Assembly (NCBI GenBank): GCA_001179505.1
Contig: CDMY01000954.1
Span: 1 to 64,000, forward strand
Direction: 5' to 3'
Length of the DNA: 64,000 nt
Source: Vitrella brassicaformis
Taxonomy: Eukaryota > Sar > Vitrellaceae
The position numbers and the translations under genes were made by a program. Shown here piece by piece: positions 33,901-45,577 of the stretch; position 1 is the stretch's first letter; the number at the start of each line of letters is the position of its first letter. Below the pieces are notes generated by a model, which saw only the letters and a list, made by a program, of their open reading frames with translations, made no database searches and had not been told where the DNA came from.

Positions 33901-36900
33901 CGGCCGACCCATGACTTGACTGTGAGCATCATGTCTCTCTGTGGGGTGTGTGTGTATGTGTGTGTGTGATGGGTGCACTGCAGTGGGCGACAATCCATTT
34001 GTGAGCTACACGGCCATCTCCCCCGCCCGCCCCTCAGCCGTCGAGACACTCACGTGTGACGACGGCTACTTCCCATACCTCGCTCTGAGATGCCGCAGTA
34101 AGCCTGCACACAAAGTCCCTTCCTCTGTCCATAGTCCTTGTGCCATTCATTAATGCGCCCGCCCATACCTTCAGGGCGTTGTGAGCCATACGTGTCCCCG
34201 TATGGGTCAGCGGGTCATGTGGTGACGCACACGCGTCCAGCGTCCGACACCAACGTGGACGATATAGCGCGTGCCTACCAGGACCGGCCGAGTGAGATGG
34301 AGTCTCAGCTGCATGCAGTGCTGGTGCACTTCAACCACAAGTCACGGAGGTACATCGAGTGCGCCGAGCGGTGGAGCGACCCCGACTGGCACGGCAGCCA
34401 GGGAGACCTCGTCGAGTGCCAGGAGGGCAAGTGGACCAGACAGGAAATTCGATGCAGAAGTGAGTACGGACGGCATCGAATAAATGAGATGGATCATCTC
34501 ACCACCAACACCCATACCGTCCCCGCGTCGCGTGTCCCTCCTCCCTGTGTGTCAGAGCAATGCCCGTCCGTGGCCTTCTACAGCCTCGACCCCACTCGCT
34601 ATAAGGTCACCTACGTGGGCCGCGATCAAGTAGAGGAGGCCATGGCGGCCAGGCCCCTGCCCCCCTCGGCTACTCCCCCCCTGTACCCCTCCCACCCCCT
34701 CGGGGATGTCCTGGTGCGGGATCCCAGCAACTAGTATGACGACGGTGACCAGGTCAATGTCGAGTGTGTCAATAGCGACTATGCCGGGGAGATTGAGAAG
34801 ATGGAGGCTGACGGGCTGCTCGAGTACCCCTTCTGCACCAAGGAGAACAAGATTTGCATTGTCCGCTGCACAGCCGGCACCTGGACCGAGCTTGGGGTGG
34901 CATGCTTCGGTCAGTGAGCGAGACACAGAGAGATAGCGACTGTGTGTGTGTACGTTTGTATTGTGGAGGCGTGCATGTGTGTGTGCAGCACGGTGCCCAG
35001 TGTTCGTGCCGCCTCAGAGCGACCGAATGGAGTGCGACCCGCCGATGTTCTGCAAAGACCCCAAAGACCTCACCGAGGTAAGTAGTGAGTATCCATCCCC
35101 AAGTAAATTGGTATGTCTCACTGTGTGTGTCTTCTCTCTGTGTGTGTGTAGGATGAGCGAGTGAGCCGCTACTACGTGGCGCCCGACAATGACACTGACG
35201 CCGCCGGGGCCACCACCACCACCGCCAGTAGCACCACCAATGTGTTCCGTCACGGGTCTGCGTTGCGGCTGTCGTGCAAGAAAGAGTACCAGCCTCACCC
35301 CTGGCCGCAGGAGGAGGAAATCAAGTGCCGCGACGGGCGCTGGTCCATCCCCACACTCGAATGCTACAGTAAGCTAAGCAGACCCTGATCTTCCCCATAC
35401 AGACAGACAAGGATGGGGGCATGGATGCGTGTGGATCCCCCCTCGTATGTCCATCAGCACCGTGTCGCGAGGAGCTGGATCTGGGCAAGATGCGCCCTTA
35501 CGAAGATGTTCAGTTGTATCAGACGGCGGAGGCGAGCGACAACCCCGTGACGGAGGCCGAGCAGTACCAGTCGCTCAAGACGGAGTACAAGGCCCTCCCC
35601 AGCGACCCACACAGTGTGCGGTCGTCCACAGACAAGGACAAGCTGCCGGTGCCTGACAAGAGCGAGAGCAAGGCCCTCTACATGCACGGCTTCCGCTACG
35701 TGGTGCGATGCAACCCCGAGTCAGACGCCACCGCCATCATCAAGCAGCCCTATGACTTCGCCACTTGCTGGGACGGAGAGTGGACGGACACTTCAATCAT
35801 GTGCAGAAGTAAGTGGGGGAGGGGGGGATGTCTTCCTTCCTCAGGCACGCGCCTTCTGTCTGTGTGAGCATGAGTGGGTTTGTCATGTGCGTCTCTGCAG
35901 AGAGCTGTGGCGACCCTTACAAGGTGTTCGCAGCGATCCACGAGGTGACGTCCAACTATGTGATCGAGACGAGCGGCACGACCCACAACAGCATCGCACA
36001 CGTCACCTGCGCCGACGGATTCAGCCCGGCGGCCGGCAGAGAGCCGGAGAGGATCGAGTGCAACGACGGACAGTGGTGGACACCCACACTCAGATGCAAC
36101 CGTACGTAAGGCCACAGGCAGATGCACACTCACAGACACGCAGACTGAGTACATACATAATCTCGGTGCCTTGGTTGACGTCTTAATTAATGACAGGTAA
36201 CTGTCCCGAGTATTACGAGTATGCGAAGGATGCCGACCCTGACGTGTTAGACGACACGCGGTACGTCAAGCAGGGCTACTCTGGCAACACCAACGCTGGC
36301 AGCTCCTTCAATCTCACCTGCGGACCGTTCCACACAGCGGTGAGCTGAGCTGCGATTGATTGATTGCACGCAGCCGCCCACGCATACAGCTGGTATGTAT
36401 GTATGTGCCGCCTCCCTACCTCCCACCCCACCTACCCACCCACAGGGTCAGCTGGACAATCTCCCCGGTGGGCATCGCGGTCCCAAAGTCCGGCAGGAGA
36501 TCACATGCCTCGACGGCAAGTGGACGGCGCGGCTCCTACACTGCTTCCGTAACCACACACACAGACACGCAGGCACACACATACATACACGGCCATGTAA
36601 TGTACGTGGCTGGCCCTATCTATATCTATGTCTATCTTGCCTCCCTTGTCACTCACTCATTCCCTCACCGCCTGCCCTGCAGACAACTGCCCCGAGTTCG
36701 CCCCTGAGAACCCCCTGGACACGGACACCCTTTTCGGCTCGGGCTACATAGTGGAGGGGGTGGAGGTGAGAGACGTGAGGGACGACCAGCGGTTCAGCGC
36801 CGAGGGGGAGCTTCACATCCAGCACGGCGCCACGCGCAAGATCAAGTGCTGTGTGGCGGGGCAGAAGCTACGCCAGGGGCCGGACCCAGCCCTCGAGAGC

Positions 36901-39232
36901 GGCAAGTGCGTGTGGGACTGGGCCACGGAGGATAACATGGAGCCAAGGGAGGCCTCCGTGCAGTGCTCTGACGGACTGTGGACGCGACCTGACATCATGT
37001 GCAGACGTAAGTACGCTACGCGAGCAAGATCCTATCCTATTTATCTGTAGCGAGCTGTCAAGTTTCTCTCACCCACACAGAGACAGACAGACACACCATG
37101 TAATTATTATATGTAAGTGTGCCCTTTTCTCTCTCTATCTCTCTGTTGCGTTGCTGAACCCGATCCATCTCCCCCCCAGCGATGTGTGAGGCTCTCGGCC
37201 CCGAACACGAGCTCTTGTGGCAGGGTTCAGCCAAGTACATGACGAGCAAGAACAAGCCGGGCAAGCTGGAGGGCCGCAAGGGCGAGAGCGGGGCGCAGAT
37301 GATCTACCCGGGTTACTGGGCCAACATTCGGTGTGCCCCGGGTTACCTGCCGGAGCCCTTCCAAGGTACCGACTTCAGGAGGGACTGGAACAACCGGCCG
37401 CAGGCCAGGGCCGTATGCCACAACGGATATTTCACACATGTCCCATTCGAATGCATCAGTCAGTAGGGAGACAGACACTGAGGACGCACAGGCAGACAGA
37501 CAGACAGACAGACGTACCTGGCTGCATGCCTTGTGTGTGCACACCCTCCTTGATTGCAGAGCAGTGCCCGACTCCCGTGGATCACTGGGAGCCCGACGCG
37601 CGTGTGCGTGCGGTGGCGGTGCGGCAGCCCACCAGCAACCCCCCCAAGATCAGCGGGCTGGTGAAGTCCAGCCCTTGGGTGGTGCGGCACGGGCAGTCCT
37701 TCTACACCTACTGCTGGAGCGGGTCCAAGGCGGCACCCGGGCGGAAGCAGCGGCTGGAGGGGGACGTCTCCTACTACCAGCGGTGGCGCGGCCAGTGCTA
37801 TTTTGGATGCAAAACCACCTTCTACAGGCGCAAGTATAAGTGGACCTGGAACCTCAAACACAACTTGATGGACTATAACGCTGCTGGTCGGTGTGTGGGA
37901 GGGAGGGAGGGAGGGAGGGAGAGAGGGCGAGAGGGGGGGAGGGAGGGAGGGAGGGAGGGAGAGACACATGCACACAGGCAGGCCCGTGTATGTATGTTTG
38001 TGTATATGTGTGTTGGGCGGGTCACTGATGGTTTGATGGGTTCGTTGGTTGGTTGGTTCAGGCGACGCCCCCGACGATATGAAGAAGTATCAGTGTTTCT
38101 ACGGCAAGTGGGTGGGCAAGGACCCCCCCATGGTCTGTATACAGCTCGTCAGACTTCACGAGATGTGCATCGACGGCGGCACGTCGGTCCATGTAGCGGG
38201 CCGGTCCTCGCCAGTGGCCCTTCGGCACGTCAGAGTGGGCGACCGGGTCCTCTCATGGCGGCCGGCAGCACGGGGCGGCAAGGGACAACTCACATATGCC
38301 GAGGTCTACTTCAGGCAAAGCTATGGCAAGAAGTGGACATTCACCACGACCATCACGTTCGCCCGGCGGGACGGCAAGGCCCCTCTGCGTCTCTCCCCCA
38401 CACACAGGCTGCCCATCTGCCGCATGCTCACACGGAGAAAAGCCCGGAATCGGCCAACTTATGATCTGTTGTCGTGGATGATGGGTGGAGGATGGCGACA
38501 TCGACAATGTGCTGAAATGCTGGCGGGTATGGGTGTAGATGTGTCCTCCAGTGGGTCGTCGACGGTGTCATGGTCTGTGGAGTGGCTGGTGGTTGCTGCT
38601 AAGGACGTCCGGCGGGGGGATTGGCTGATGGTCTATGATAAAGGTGGAAACGCCACTCATATGCAGCTGAGCCAAGTGCTGGAGGCCCACACCTCCATTG
38701 AGGTACACACACACACACGTCTGGCTGGGCTGGCTGGCAACAGCACGCACAGACCAGACCAGACCATGCCTCCTCCCTCCATTGAGTGATCCATTCATTG
38801 TGTGCGGTGCATATGTGTGTGTGTGTCCACCAGCATCGTGCAATGGAGCTGGTATACACCACCACGGGGTATCTCGTTGGCGGGGGTGCGTTGGTCACCG
38901 ATGCCGACGAGCCACTCGACGAGTACCTCCCGTGGACACAGCTAACCAACCTCGATACACGGCTGGTCTACGCCCTATTTGGCCCCGACGCCGTCCAATC
39001 TGACCTTTTCCAGACATTCTGGCGGTCAGCGAGACAACACACACATACACACACACACACACACGTGTGCGCGGAAGACAGCACCGGAGGATTTCTGCTG
39101 TGAGTGGTGGTTCTTTGTTTTGTGTTCAGGTCGACGGGCCATTTGTTGACGGGCTTCCAGAGGTATGCGGAGAGGTGGTTTGCTGCCGCTCGCAGCCTGG
39201 CCTGGTCATTTTTGCTGCTGCCGCTGAGCTAG
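27952..39232 (+). CDS. Giant secreted sushi (CCP) array protein with C-terminal Hint domain
   Basis: About 30 exons. Exon 1 (27952-28253) gives a basic start and a signal peptide (LTLPLAAFLVILLLVLDGAV). Exons 2-3 hold a LamG/concanavalin-like domain. Exon 4 has the CGNGKVDGGTEECD motif and a Cys-rich end. From 29441 to about 38,150 come some 18-20 CCP modules, each with four Cys and the closing C.(N/D)G.W......C signature. They are split by phase-1 introns: I checked exon ends at 29719, 30255, 30825, 31105, 31366, 31694, 32114, 32440 and 32741. The last three exons (38062-38702, 38834-39024, 39130-39232) encode a Hint autoprocessing domain and a hydrophobic end. The array is interrupted by a 300-N gap and by an in-frame TAG at 34732-34734. 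Likely extracellular or surface-bound; function unknown. Confidence 0.75.
29785..29810 (+). repeat. GATTT pentanucleotide repeat in an intron
   Basis: Five consecutive GATTT units lie just before the acceptor of the intron ending at 29817, in the CCP-Hint gene. Confidence 0.85.
33055..33354. other. Assembly gap, exactly 300 N, inside the CCP array
   Basis: All positions are N. The exon starting at 32867 enters the gap in frame (ending GSCVK), and a new CCP exon begins at 33456 (CMKAYSPDV). At least one exon boundary, and possibly whole CCP modules, are hidden. Confidence 0.95.
37888..37962 (+). repeat. GGGA-rich simple repeat in an intron
   Basis: An almost pure GGGA/GAGG run occupies most of the first half of the intron just before the exon that leads into the Hint domain (exon start 38062). 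Purine-strand asymmetry of this kind can form triplex or quadruplex structures; that is inference. Confidence 0.8.
38158..39232 (+). other. Hint (Hedgehog/intein-type autoprocessing) domain of the CCP protein
   Basis: Right after the last CCP-like Cys comes LHEMCIDGGTSVHV, with a Cys at the expected first position of a Hint domain. It is followed by RHVRVGDRVLSW (the conserved V-GD-VL strand), a TFTTTITFARR segment, then PLRLSPTHRLPI, which gives the T/S-P-x-H motif of the thioester-forming site. Further on are VAAKDVRRGDWLMVYDKGG, a QVLEAHTSIE segment, and in the next exon VYTTTGYLVGGGALVTDAD. All core Hint motifs are therefore in order. The SCYA end of Hedgehog is absent; the end is a hydrophobic SLAWSFLLLPLS. 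Hint domains cleave the chain at the Cys and pass the upstream part to a nucleophile such as a sterol or water; which one applies here is unknown. Confidence 0.75.
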
Positions 39233-39649
39233 CCATGTCATTTTTGCCAGCTAGGGCTTTATCGACTACTGATGTGTGTGGTGTGATTATGTGTGTTGTG
39301 ACGTCCTATAGGACATTCGTCAGTCACTGTGCGTGTGGGCGTCGTCGTCTGCGTGGCGTGGCACTGCATCGATCGCATCGCACGCTGTGATGGTGTTTGG
39401 ACATGCGTCTGTCAGTATCATCATGGACATATATTTGTCTCACTCAGTTCATGGATCTCTATGTGTCTGCCTACTGGTGGGATCCCCACCACCTGGCCAT
39501 GGATGCTCTCGTCCCTGCAGTGCACCCCGGTTCCGCTTGCGCACTCTGCAAGCAACGTCGAGGTGTACTGTACTGCATACCGTACCGACACAGCCAAGTG
39601 GGGGAACAAACCAGCGAAGGCACATGAACATCTGACGCACACACACTTG
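39233..39649. other. Convergent 3' spacer
   Basis: This lies between the stop of the CCP-Hint gene (+) and the stop of the HPR gene (-). Only low-complexity ORFs are present; no gene was recognised. Confidence 0.5.
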
Positions 39650-42600
39650 TCAGCTCTGTCCTGTCCGCCCTCCCTCCCTGCTGCTCTGCCTGTCCCTGTC
39701 TCTTCTGCGCTCTCGATTCCCCTTCCCACTCCCACTCCCACCACGGTGGCCACCACTGACTATGGCCGCAGACGGCCTCTGTGTCCCTCCTGCTGCTGCT
39801 GCTGCTGCTGTTGGTGCTGGTGCTGATGCAGGCGGCGTGGTCAGTTGTTTCGGGTTGGCGCTGTCAGGCCGTGGGGGCATGTCGGAGAGCGGCAGGCGCT
39901 GCTCGTCGGCTGACGGCTCGATCTCTGTCGCCTCGTAGAACCAGGGGGAACCTTCCTTCTCAGCCTACATGCAGCCAACGCACACACCACCACACACCTG
40001 ATTGATTGACTGACTGGCTGGACACGTGTGTGCGCGCGGGTGGGGGTGGGTGTGCGTGTGGACACCTCTTTCCGCTTCTGCGAGGCGATCAGGTTGCTGA
40101 GATGGGGGTTGTCCAAGCCGACCTACACCCACACAACACGAGACGCATGCTCACACACCGACCCACACCTACCTTGACAAAGGCCTGAGCGACGCTCTCG
40201 AGTTGGTAGGGCGTGAAGCGGTCGACGTGGCGCGAGATGTGCAGCCCGAAGGCCTCGAACAGCTGCCTGTCCGGCAGGTCGAAGTGTGCGAAGGCCTTGA
40301 GTACGTCTGCAGCGTCGTGTGCGTTGTAGCCCTTGACGTGGCGCCTGGCGAACACCGACAGGGCCGTCAACAGACGGGTGTCGGGATGGTCCACCTGCAG
40401 CCAGCCATGAGAGACCAGAACAGATGATATATTGAGATTGCGGATCTGTGGGTCACTTACTGCAGCATATGCCGTGGCGATCTGCGAGACTGCCCGCGGC
40501 GAGAAGCTGCCGCCACCCAGCCGCTTCCGCACCAGCTACACACCACACACAGGAGGAGTGCCTTCGTGTGATTCACGGTAAGGTCGGGCTGCTTACGTCG
40601 GCTGCTTTGAGGAAAAGGCCTTTCCTCCACTTGGGTTCTGACTTGAGCCTCGCCGTGGCCAACAGGATCTGGGCCACATCCTCCCCCGTGAAGGTATCCA
40701 ACCTGCACACAACCAGCCCAGCCACACACACGTGTCACCAGAGAGTGCGTGTGTGGGTGGCTGGATGTGGCATAGCACACACACTTGGCTTGGATGGTGG
40801 AGGCGAGTGCGGCCCAGACGTCAGTCATGTGGTCCGTCTGCAGGACGCTGGCCGCCTGCACACACACATAGATAGACATCCCAGGCAGGCAGGCAGGGAG
40901 GCAGTGTGTGGTGAGAGATGTCCTCTATCTATAGCTGACTGACCGTGGCGATGTTGCAGACGCTCCTGGGAATGAGTGCATCTCTGTCGAGCAGCACCTT
41001 GACCTGACGCATCAACGCCTCAATCAAAGAGGGGGGAGTCGTCACCTTCAGACGCGCCAAAGCTGACGGATCCACACACACAAACACAGACTTTGGTTTC
41101 CCCATCCAATCCATATGTGTGTGTTGTGTTGTGGCTGACGCTTAGCTTACCGGTCATGCAGATGGACACATCAGTGGGGATCATGTCTTTGCACATCGTG
41201 GGCAGGTGCTGCTCGCACAGCGCCACCATAGTGCTGTTCTTGTGGTGCAGCTTCCCGTAGGCACTCAGCACGCTCGGGAAGAAATTGACGCTCGCCTCAC
41301 CCCTACACACACACACACACACACACACACGGACAACGGATTCTGGTCTGGTGTGCAGTCCTTTCTTTCTCTATGCCTGTGTCTGTTTGATGTCTTGCCT
41401 GTCAGAGAACGTCTTGAACCTCTCAGCGAGTGCGTCGAGCAGCCGGACGTCCTTGACGCCCCAACGGTCGTAGGCAAACGCTTCACACACATCATCATCA
41501 TCATAGCTGTCTTCCCGTCCCGCGTCATTGATTGGCCAGCTTACTGGTCATAGCGACTTGCTGCTGTGTGAGGTCCGGGGCCACCTGCTCGATCCGCCGC
41601 GCAATGACATCGGCAAACTCAATGTCCAGGAAATTCGCACGCCCACACGCATTGCCTGCCACATCCATCCATCCATCCACTCACACAGAGGGGAGGGGCG
41701 TCTATATGTGTGTGAGATCTGTGTGTACCGACCGATGTTGACGACATCGATGGTGTTGAGCTGGTCAAAGATGAGCTTGGCGCGGGCAATGAGGGTGTCG
41801 AAGAGATGGTCGGGGAAATAACGCAGCCGGGAACAGGCATTCACTGACCACACAACCACCCACCCGCACACGCACACGCACACACACACACACACAGAGA
41901 CTCTGTCTGTCTGCGTCCGTCCCCCGTTTGTTTGTGTGCAAGTGCGTGTGTGTGTACGTGTGTGTGCGATGTCGCGCCCCGAGGCCCTGTCTGCCATGGC
42001 GATGGACTCCTGCGTCAACAGGTCCAGCAGCTTCTCGTGACGGTACTCAGCCTACCTCCGCAGTAGACGCCACACACATCACACCCATCACATCACGTGC
42101 CGCATTCACCCAACACATGAAGGATAGATAGCTTGTTGGCTGGCTCTGGCTCATTCATCTATGCTATGGACCCCCCACGTACCTAACCTACCTGTGCCAG
42201 AGCGTTGAATATGAGGGCGATGTCCCACGCGTCGGCGTCAACCAGATACTGACCACAGACAGCAACACACACAGCTCTGGCCAACTGCATGCACACCCTC
42301 CATTCTGTCTGCCTGCCTGCCTGCCTGCCCCACTCACCGGTGCGGTTTTGTCGCAGAATTCGCTCCACCACCGTCTGTCGCCAAACTTGACTTTCGCGGC
42401 GTGGTTGGCGACCATTGCGATCTCGGTGGCCCGGAGGATGGGCAGGAGCGACAGCGCCACCCAGGCATGCGCCTTGACCTTGTCAGCCTCGCCCCTCTCG
42501 TGGATGGCGTGGAACTCCTTGGCCCAGTAACTCACCTCACTCGGCGGCGGCACCTGCAGTGACGACTGATCTTCTTGTTGGGGGACATGCTGACGGGCTG

Positions 42601-42766
42601 CGGGGGAGTTTGGTGGACGGGCGGCTGCCGGTGCATCTGCTGCAGTGGCTGCCTGGCCGGCTGCGTGGCTCAGTGAGCGGATGTGGCCTCTCCTGTGGTG
42701 TTTGGGAGGCGGCAGGGGGAGGGATGAAAGGGAACTTCGCACACAGCGAGGCATCCAAGTCGCCAT
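39650..42766 (-). CDS. HPR/octotricopeptide-type RNA-binding repeat protein, probably mitochondrial
   Basis: About 13 exons. The ATG at 42766 starts an Arg/Ser/His-rich, acid-free leader (MATWMPRCVRSSLSSLPLPP then basic residues), typical of a mitochondrial presequence. The body is a chain of helical repeats of about 37 residues with the pattern D..D...ALNA.....D..L...L: examples are DIAHTLNACSRLRYFPDHLF, DVVNIGNACGRANFLDIEFA, DVLKAFAHFDLPDRQLFEAF and LESVAQAFVKVGLDNPHL. This matches the heptatricopeptide (HPR/OPR-like) proteins expanded in Apicomplexa and relatives, several of which bind fragmented mitochondrial rRNA. The last exon is Pro/Ala-rich with a poly-Ala run and an Arg/Ser-rich tail ending at 39650. 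The estimated length of about 650 residues is my own count. Which RNA it binds is unknown. Confidence 0.7.
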
Positions 42767-42955
42767 GCTGCTCGATGAGCCAGAGGCGGTCTCTCAAGGC
42801 ATCCAGGCGGGGAGATCTGCGAGCTCTCAGCTCGCAAGGATAAGGGGAGCTGTGACGGGCTCGTTTGGAAGCGATTGGGGTACCTGACACGCCCTTGGCC
42901 TGTTGGGCTAACCAGAACTCCTTTACTCGACCAATTGATTCATCGTTACTCATCG
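42767..42955. promoter_or_regulatory. Short divergent intergenic region, likely bidirectional promoter
   Basis: Only 189 bp separate the HPR gene start (-) from the RCC1-HECT gene start (+). An alternative minus-strand ATG at 42953 would leave almost no spacer, but it is in a different frame from the mitochondrial leader and is not preferred. Confidence 0.45.
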
Positions 42956-45531
42956 ATGGAGCCCGACGGCACTTCTCTGGCCCGCACGGTATCCCACCAC
43001 CCCACCTACCCCCCTCCCCGCCCTCCCAACCAGGACACCGTAAGCCGTGCGGCGCCGCAAGCGCCTCAGAACGAGCGATCCCAGAGCAACATCAGCCAGA
43101 TCAGCGAGGCATTAAGGGACGAGAACTTCTTCAACTTCACCGACGGGAGCTTCGTGTGGACCTTTGGGGATAACTACTGCGGCCAAGTGCTCAATGAGGG
43201 GACAGGTGCGGTGCCAGTGGCATGTGGCAGTTTCGATGGACGGATGGACGGATGGACGGATGTGTGTCTGTGTGTGTGTTAAGAGCCGGTTCGGCAGCCT
43301 GTGTTGCTGACCAAGCTACGGAAGCAGCGGATACTCAAGGTGGCGTGCGGCTTCGAAACCACATGGATCATCGGCGACAACGGAGGTACGCCACCCAACC
43401 GACGCGCCAACCGACCAAGGCACTCTCCCTCTCTGCGTGCCTGTGTTGGCCTGTTGTGTGTGTGTGTGTGTGTGTGGTTCAGATGTGTGGGCAGGCGGCA
43501 GCAACGACAGCGGTCAGGTGACGGGTCTGATGGATGACGAATACGACATGGCCGAGCAGGACGAGGCCATGCAACCAACAGAGGGACCACCCACTGGAGA
43601 GAACGACAACAAGCGGCCCAGGTCCGCACCCACAACGTCGCGGGGCGCACCCGACTCCATCAATCACGCCAAGCGGCTCGAGCTTAGGGTGGGTGGGCAA
43701 TGGGCAGGCAACGAATTGGAGTGAGCCCGTGTGATTGAGAGGTGTGATGGTCTGTGTGTTGTGGCCCGCCTATCTGTCAGGAGAATCAGAAGGTGCGGAC
43801 GTTGCAGAGTGGGCGGGACCACACCGTGGCCGTGCTCGACTCGGGAGGTACACATGCGTGCCGACACTCCAACAAATGCATCCTGAGATGAGATGGCACG
43901 TGCCGTCGTCCTTGTTCCATCCAGTCGCCCTGTCTTTTGGCTCCAACGAGTTCGGCCAGCTGGGTCACGGCACGCCGCCCAGCATACAAAGGTCCGTCAA
44001 TGGCCGACACGTACACACCATGACTGTACACTCTGATGGATGGACCGATCGACCTGTGTGTGTTGCATCCATGTGTAGGTGCAAGGCTGGAGTGATGCGT
44101 GTGTCGCCTGGTTCAAAGGTGCAGTCGGTGGCATGTGGCCAGGGCTTCACCATTGTGCTGATGGCGACGGGGCAGCTGCTGAGCTGCGGCGACGGGGGCC
44201 AAGGATGCCTCGGACACGGAAGCCTCGAAAGCAGGTACGTCACGATGACCACATGCAGAGAGAGATGTGCTTGTCTAAGTCTCTTACCTCCCACCCCACA
44301 GGAGCGCCCTTGGTCCGATTCCTACATTGATGGGCATGCCGATGAACCAGGTGGCGTGTGGCGTCAACCACTGCATGGCGCTGAGCATCACTGGGGAGGC
44401 CTATGGGTGGGGGAAATGCCGAGACGGACAGCTGGGCCTGGGCGACACTGTCAGCGACGACAAGAAGCTCGTGCCGTGCCGGGTGCCGATCGAAAGGGCC
44501 AAGTACGTCGCCTGTGGGGGCGCTCACAGCGCCATTATCGCGCGCAAAGGACGGTGAGCGAAAGAGACAAGGGCAGAGGGTTGCTGTGTCTACTTTCTTT
44601 TCATGAGCCCCTCTCTCTCTGTTGGCTGCCGTGAAGGCTTCTGATGACGGGCAGCAACAAGTACGGCCAGCTCGGTGCACCAACAGGTTGGTACATACCT
44701 CCCTCCCTCCCTCCCTCCTTACACAAGCACACCACCCGAAGGAACGAAGCACCATCCTCCCTCCCTCCCTCCCTGTCTGTGTCTGTGTCTGTGTGCAGGT
44801 TTGGTTGAGGACCGTCGCGAGTTCGCCCCTGTAGAGGCGTTGGCTGAGATGAAGATCCGCATTGCCCAGCTGGGGCTGCGGCACACACTCTGCATCACCT
44901 ACATGGGCACACTGCTGGCATTCGGATGCAACCAACACGGGCAACTCGGCATCGGTCTGACAGACAGACAGACAGACAGACAGACACGAAAAGAGAAAAG
45001 ACCAATCAATTCAGCTCTCTGCTATGCCATCCGTTGCTGCGTGTGTGTGGCCTACAGGTTCTGATGAAGCGTTGGTGTGTCAGCCGACGGAGATCACATT
45101 CAAAGGTACCTAGCCCTCCCACCGACGGACGGGTCATGCGTCCGTCGTCTCGGATGAGGATCTCTCCTCCCCTCTCTGTGCTGTGCGAAGATGTGCCCCA
45201 CCAGCGGCAGTTCTTCTTCTCCCTCTCGTCGGGTCAGGACCATGCCATCGCCGTCGCAACCAGCGACCCGCCGCTGCGCGTCAAAAAGGGTGGGTACACA
45301 CACGCACACACACACACACACACAGAGAGAGAGAGGGCATCTGGGCAGCAGCAGACATGTGTGATGCGATGTGATGTGTAAGTTAGGTTCGGGTACACGT
45401 GAGATCGACGAGTGGTTGGCCAAGGAGAGGAGCATGATCCGCACTTTCTCCGACTACCGCAACGAGAAGGGCCTGCGGCTGTCGGACTTCCCCCGATACG
45501 TTTCCTCAGACCTCTCACCCATGAGGAAGGT

Positions 45532-45577
<46 letters not shown>

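Noticed and set aside
34714-34752. 39-nt intron removing the in-frame TAG
   Set aside because: Frame would be kept, but it deletes the YDDGDQV strand that CCP modules normally have; kept only as one option in the finding.
38062-39232. True intein that splices
   Set aside because: There is no C-terminal extein after the domain and no His-Asn end with a following nucleophile; a Hedgehog-type Hint fits better.
42537-42953. Alternative minus-strand start at 42953 for the HPR gene
   Set aside because: It is in a different frame from the mitochondrial leader and the first repeat exon and would leave 2 bp to the HECT gene start.
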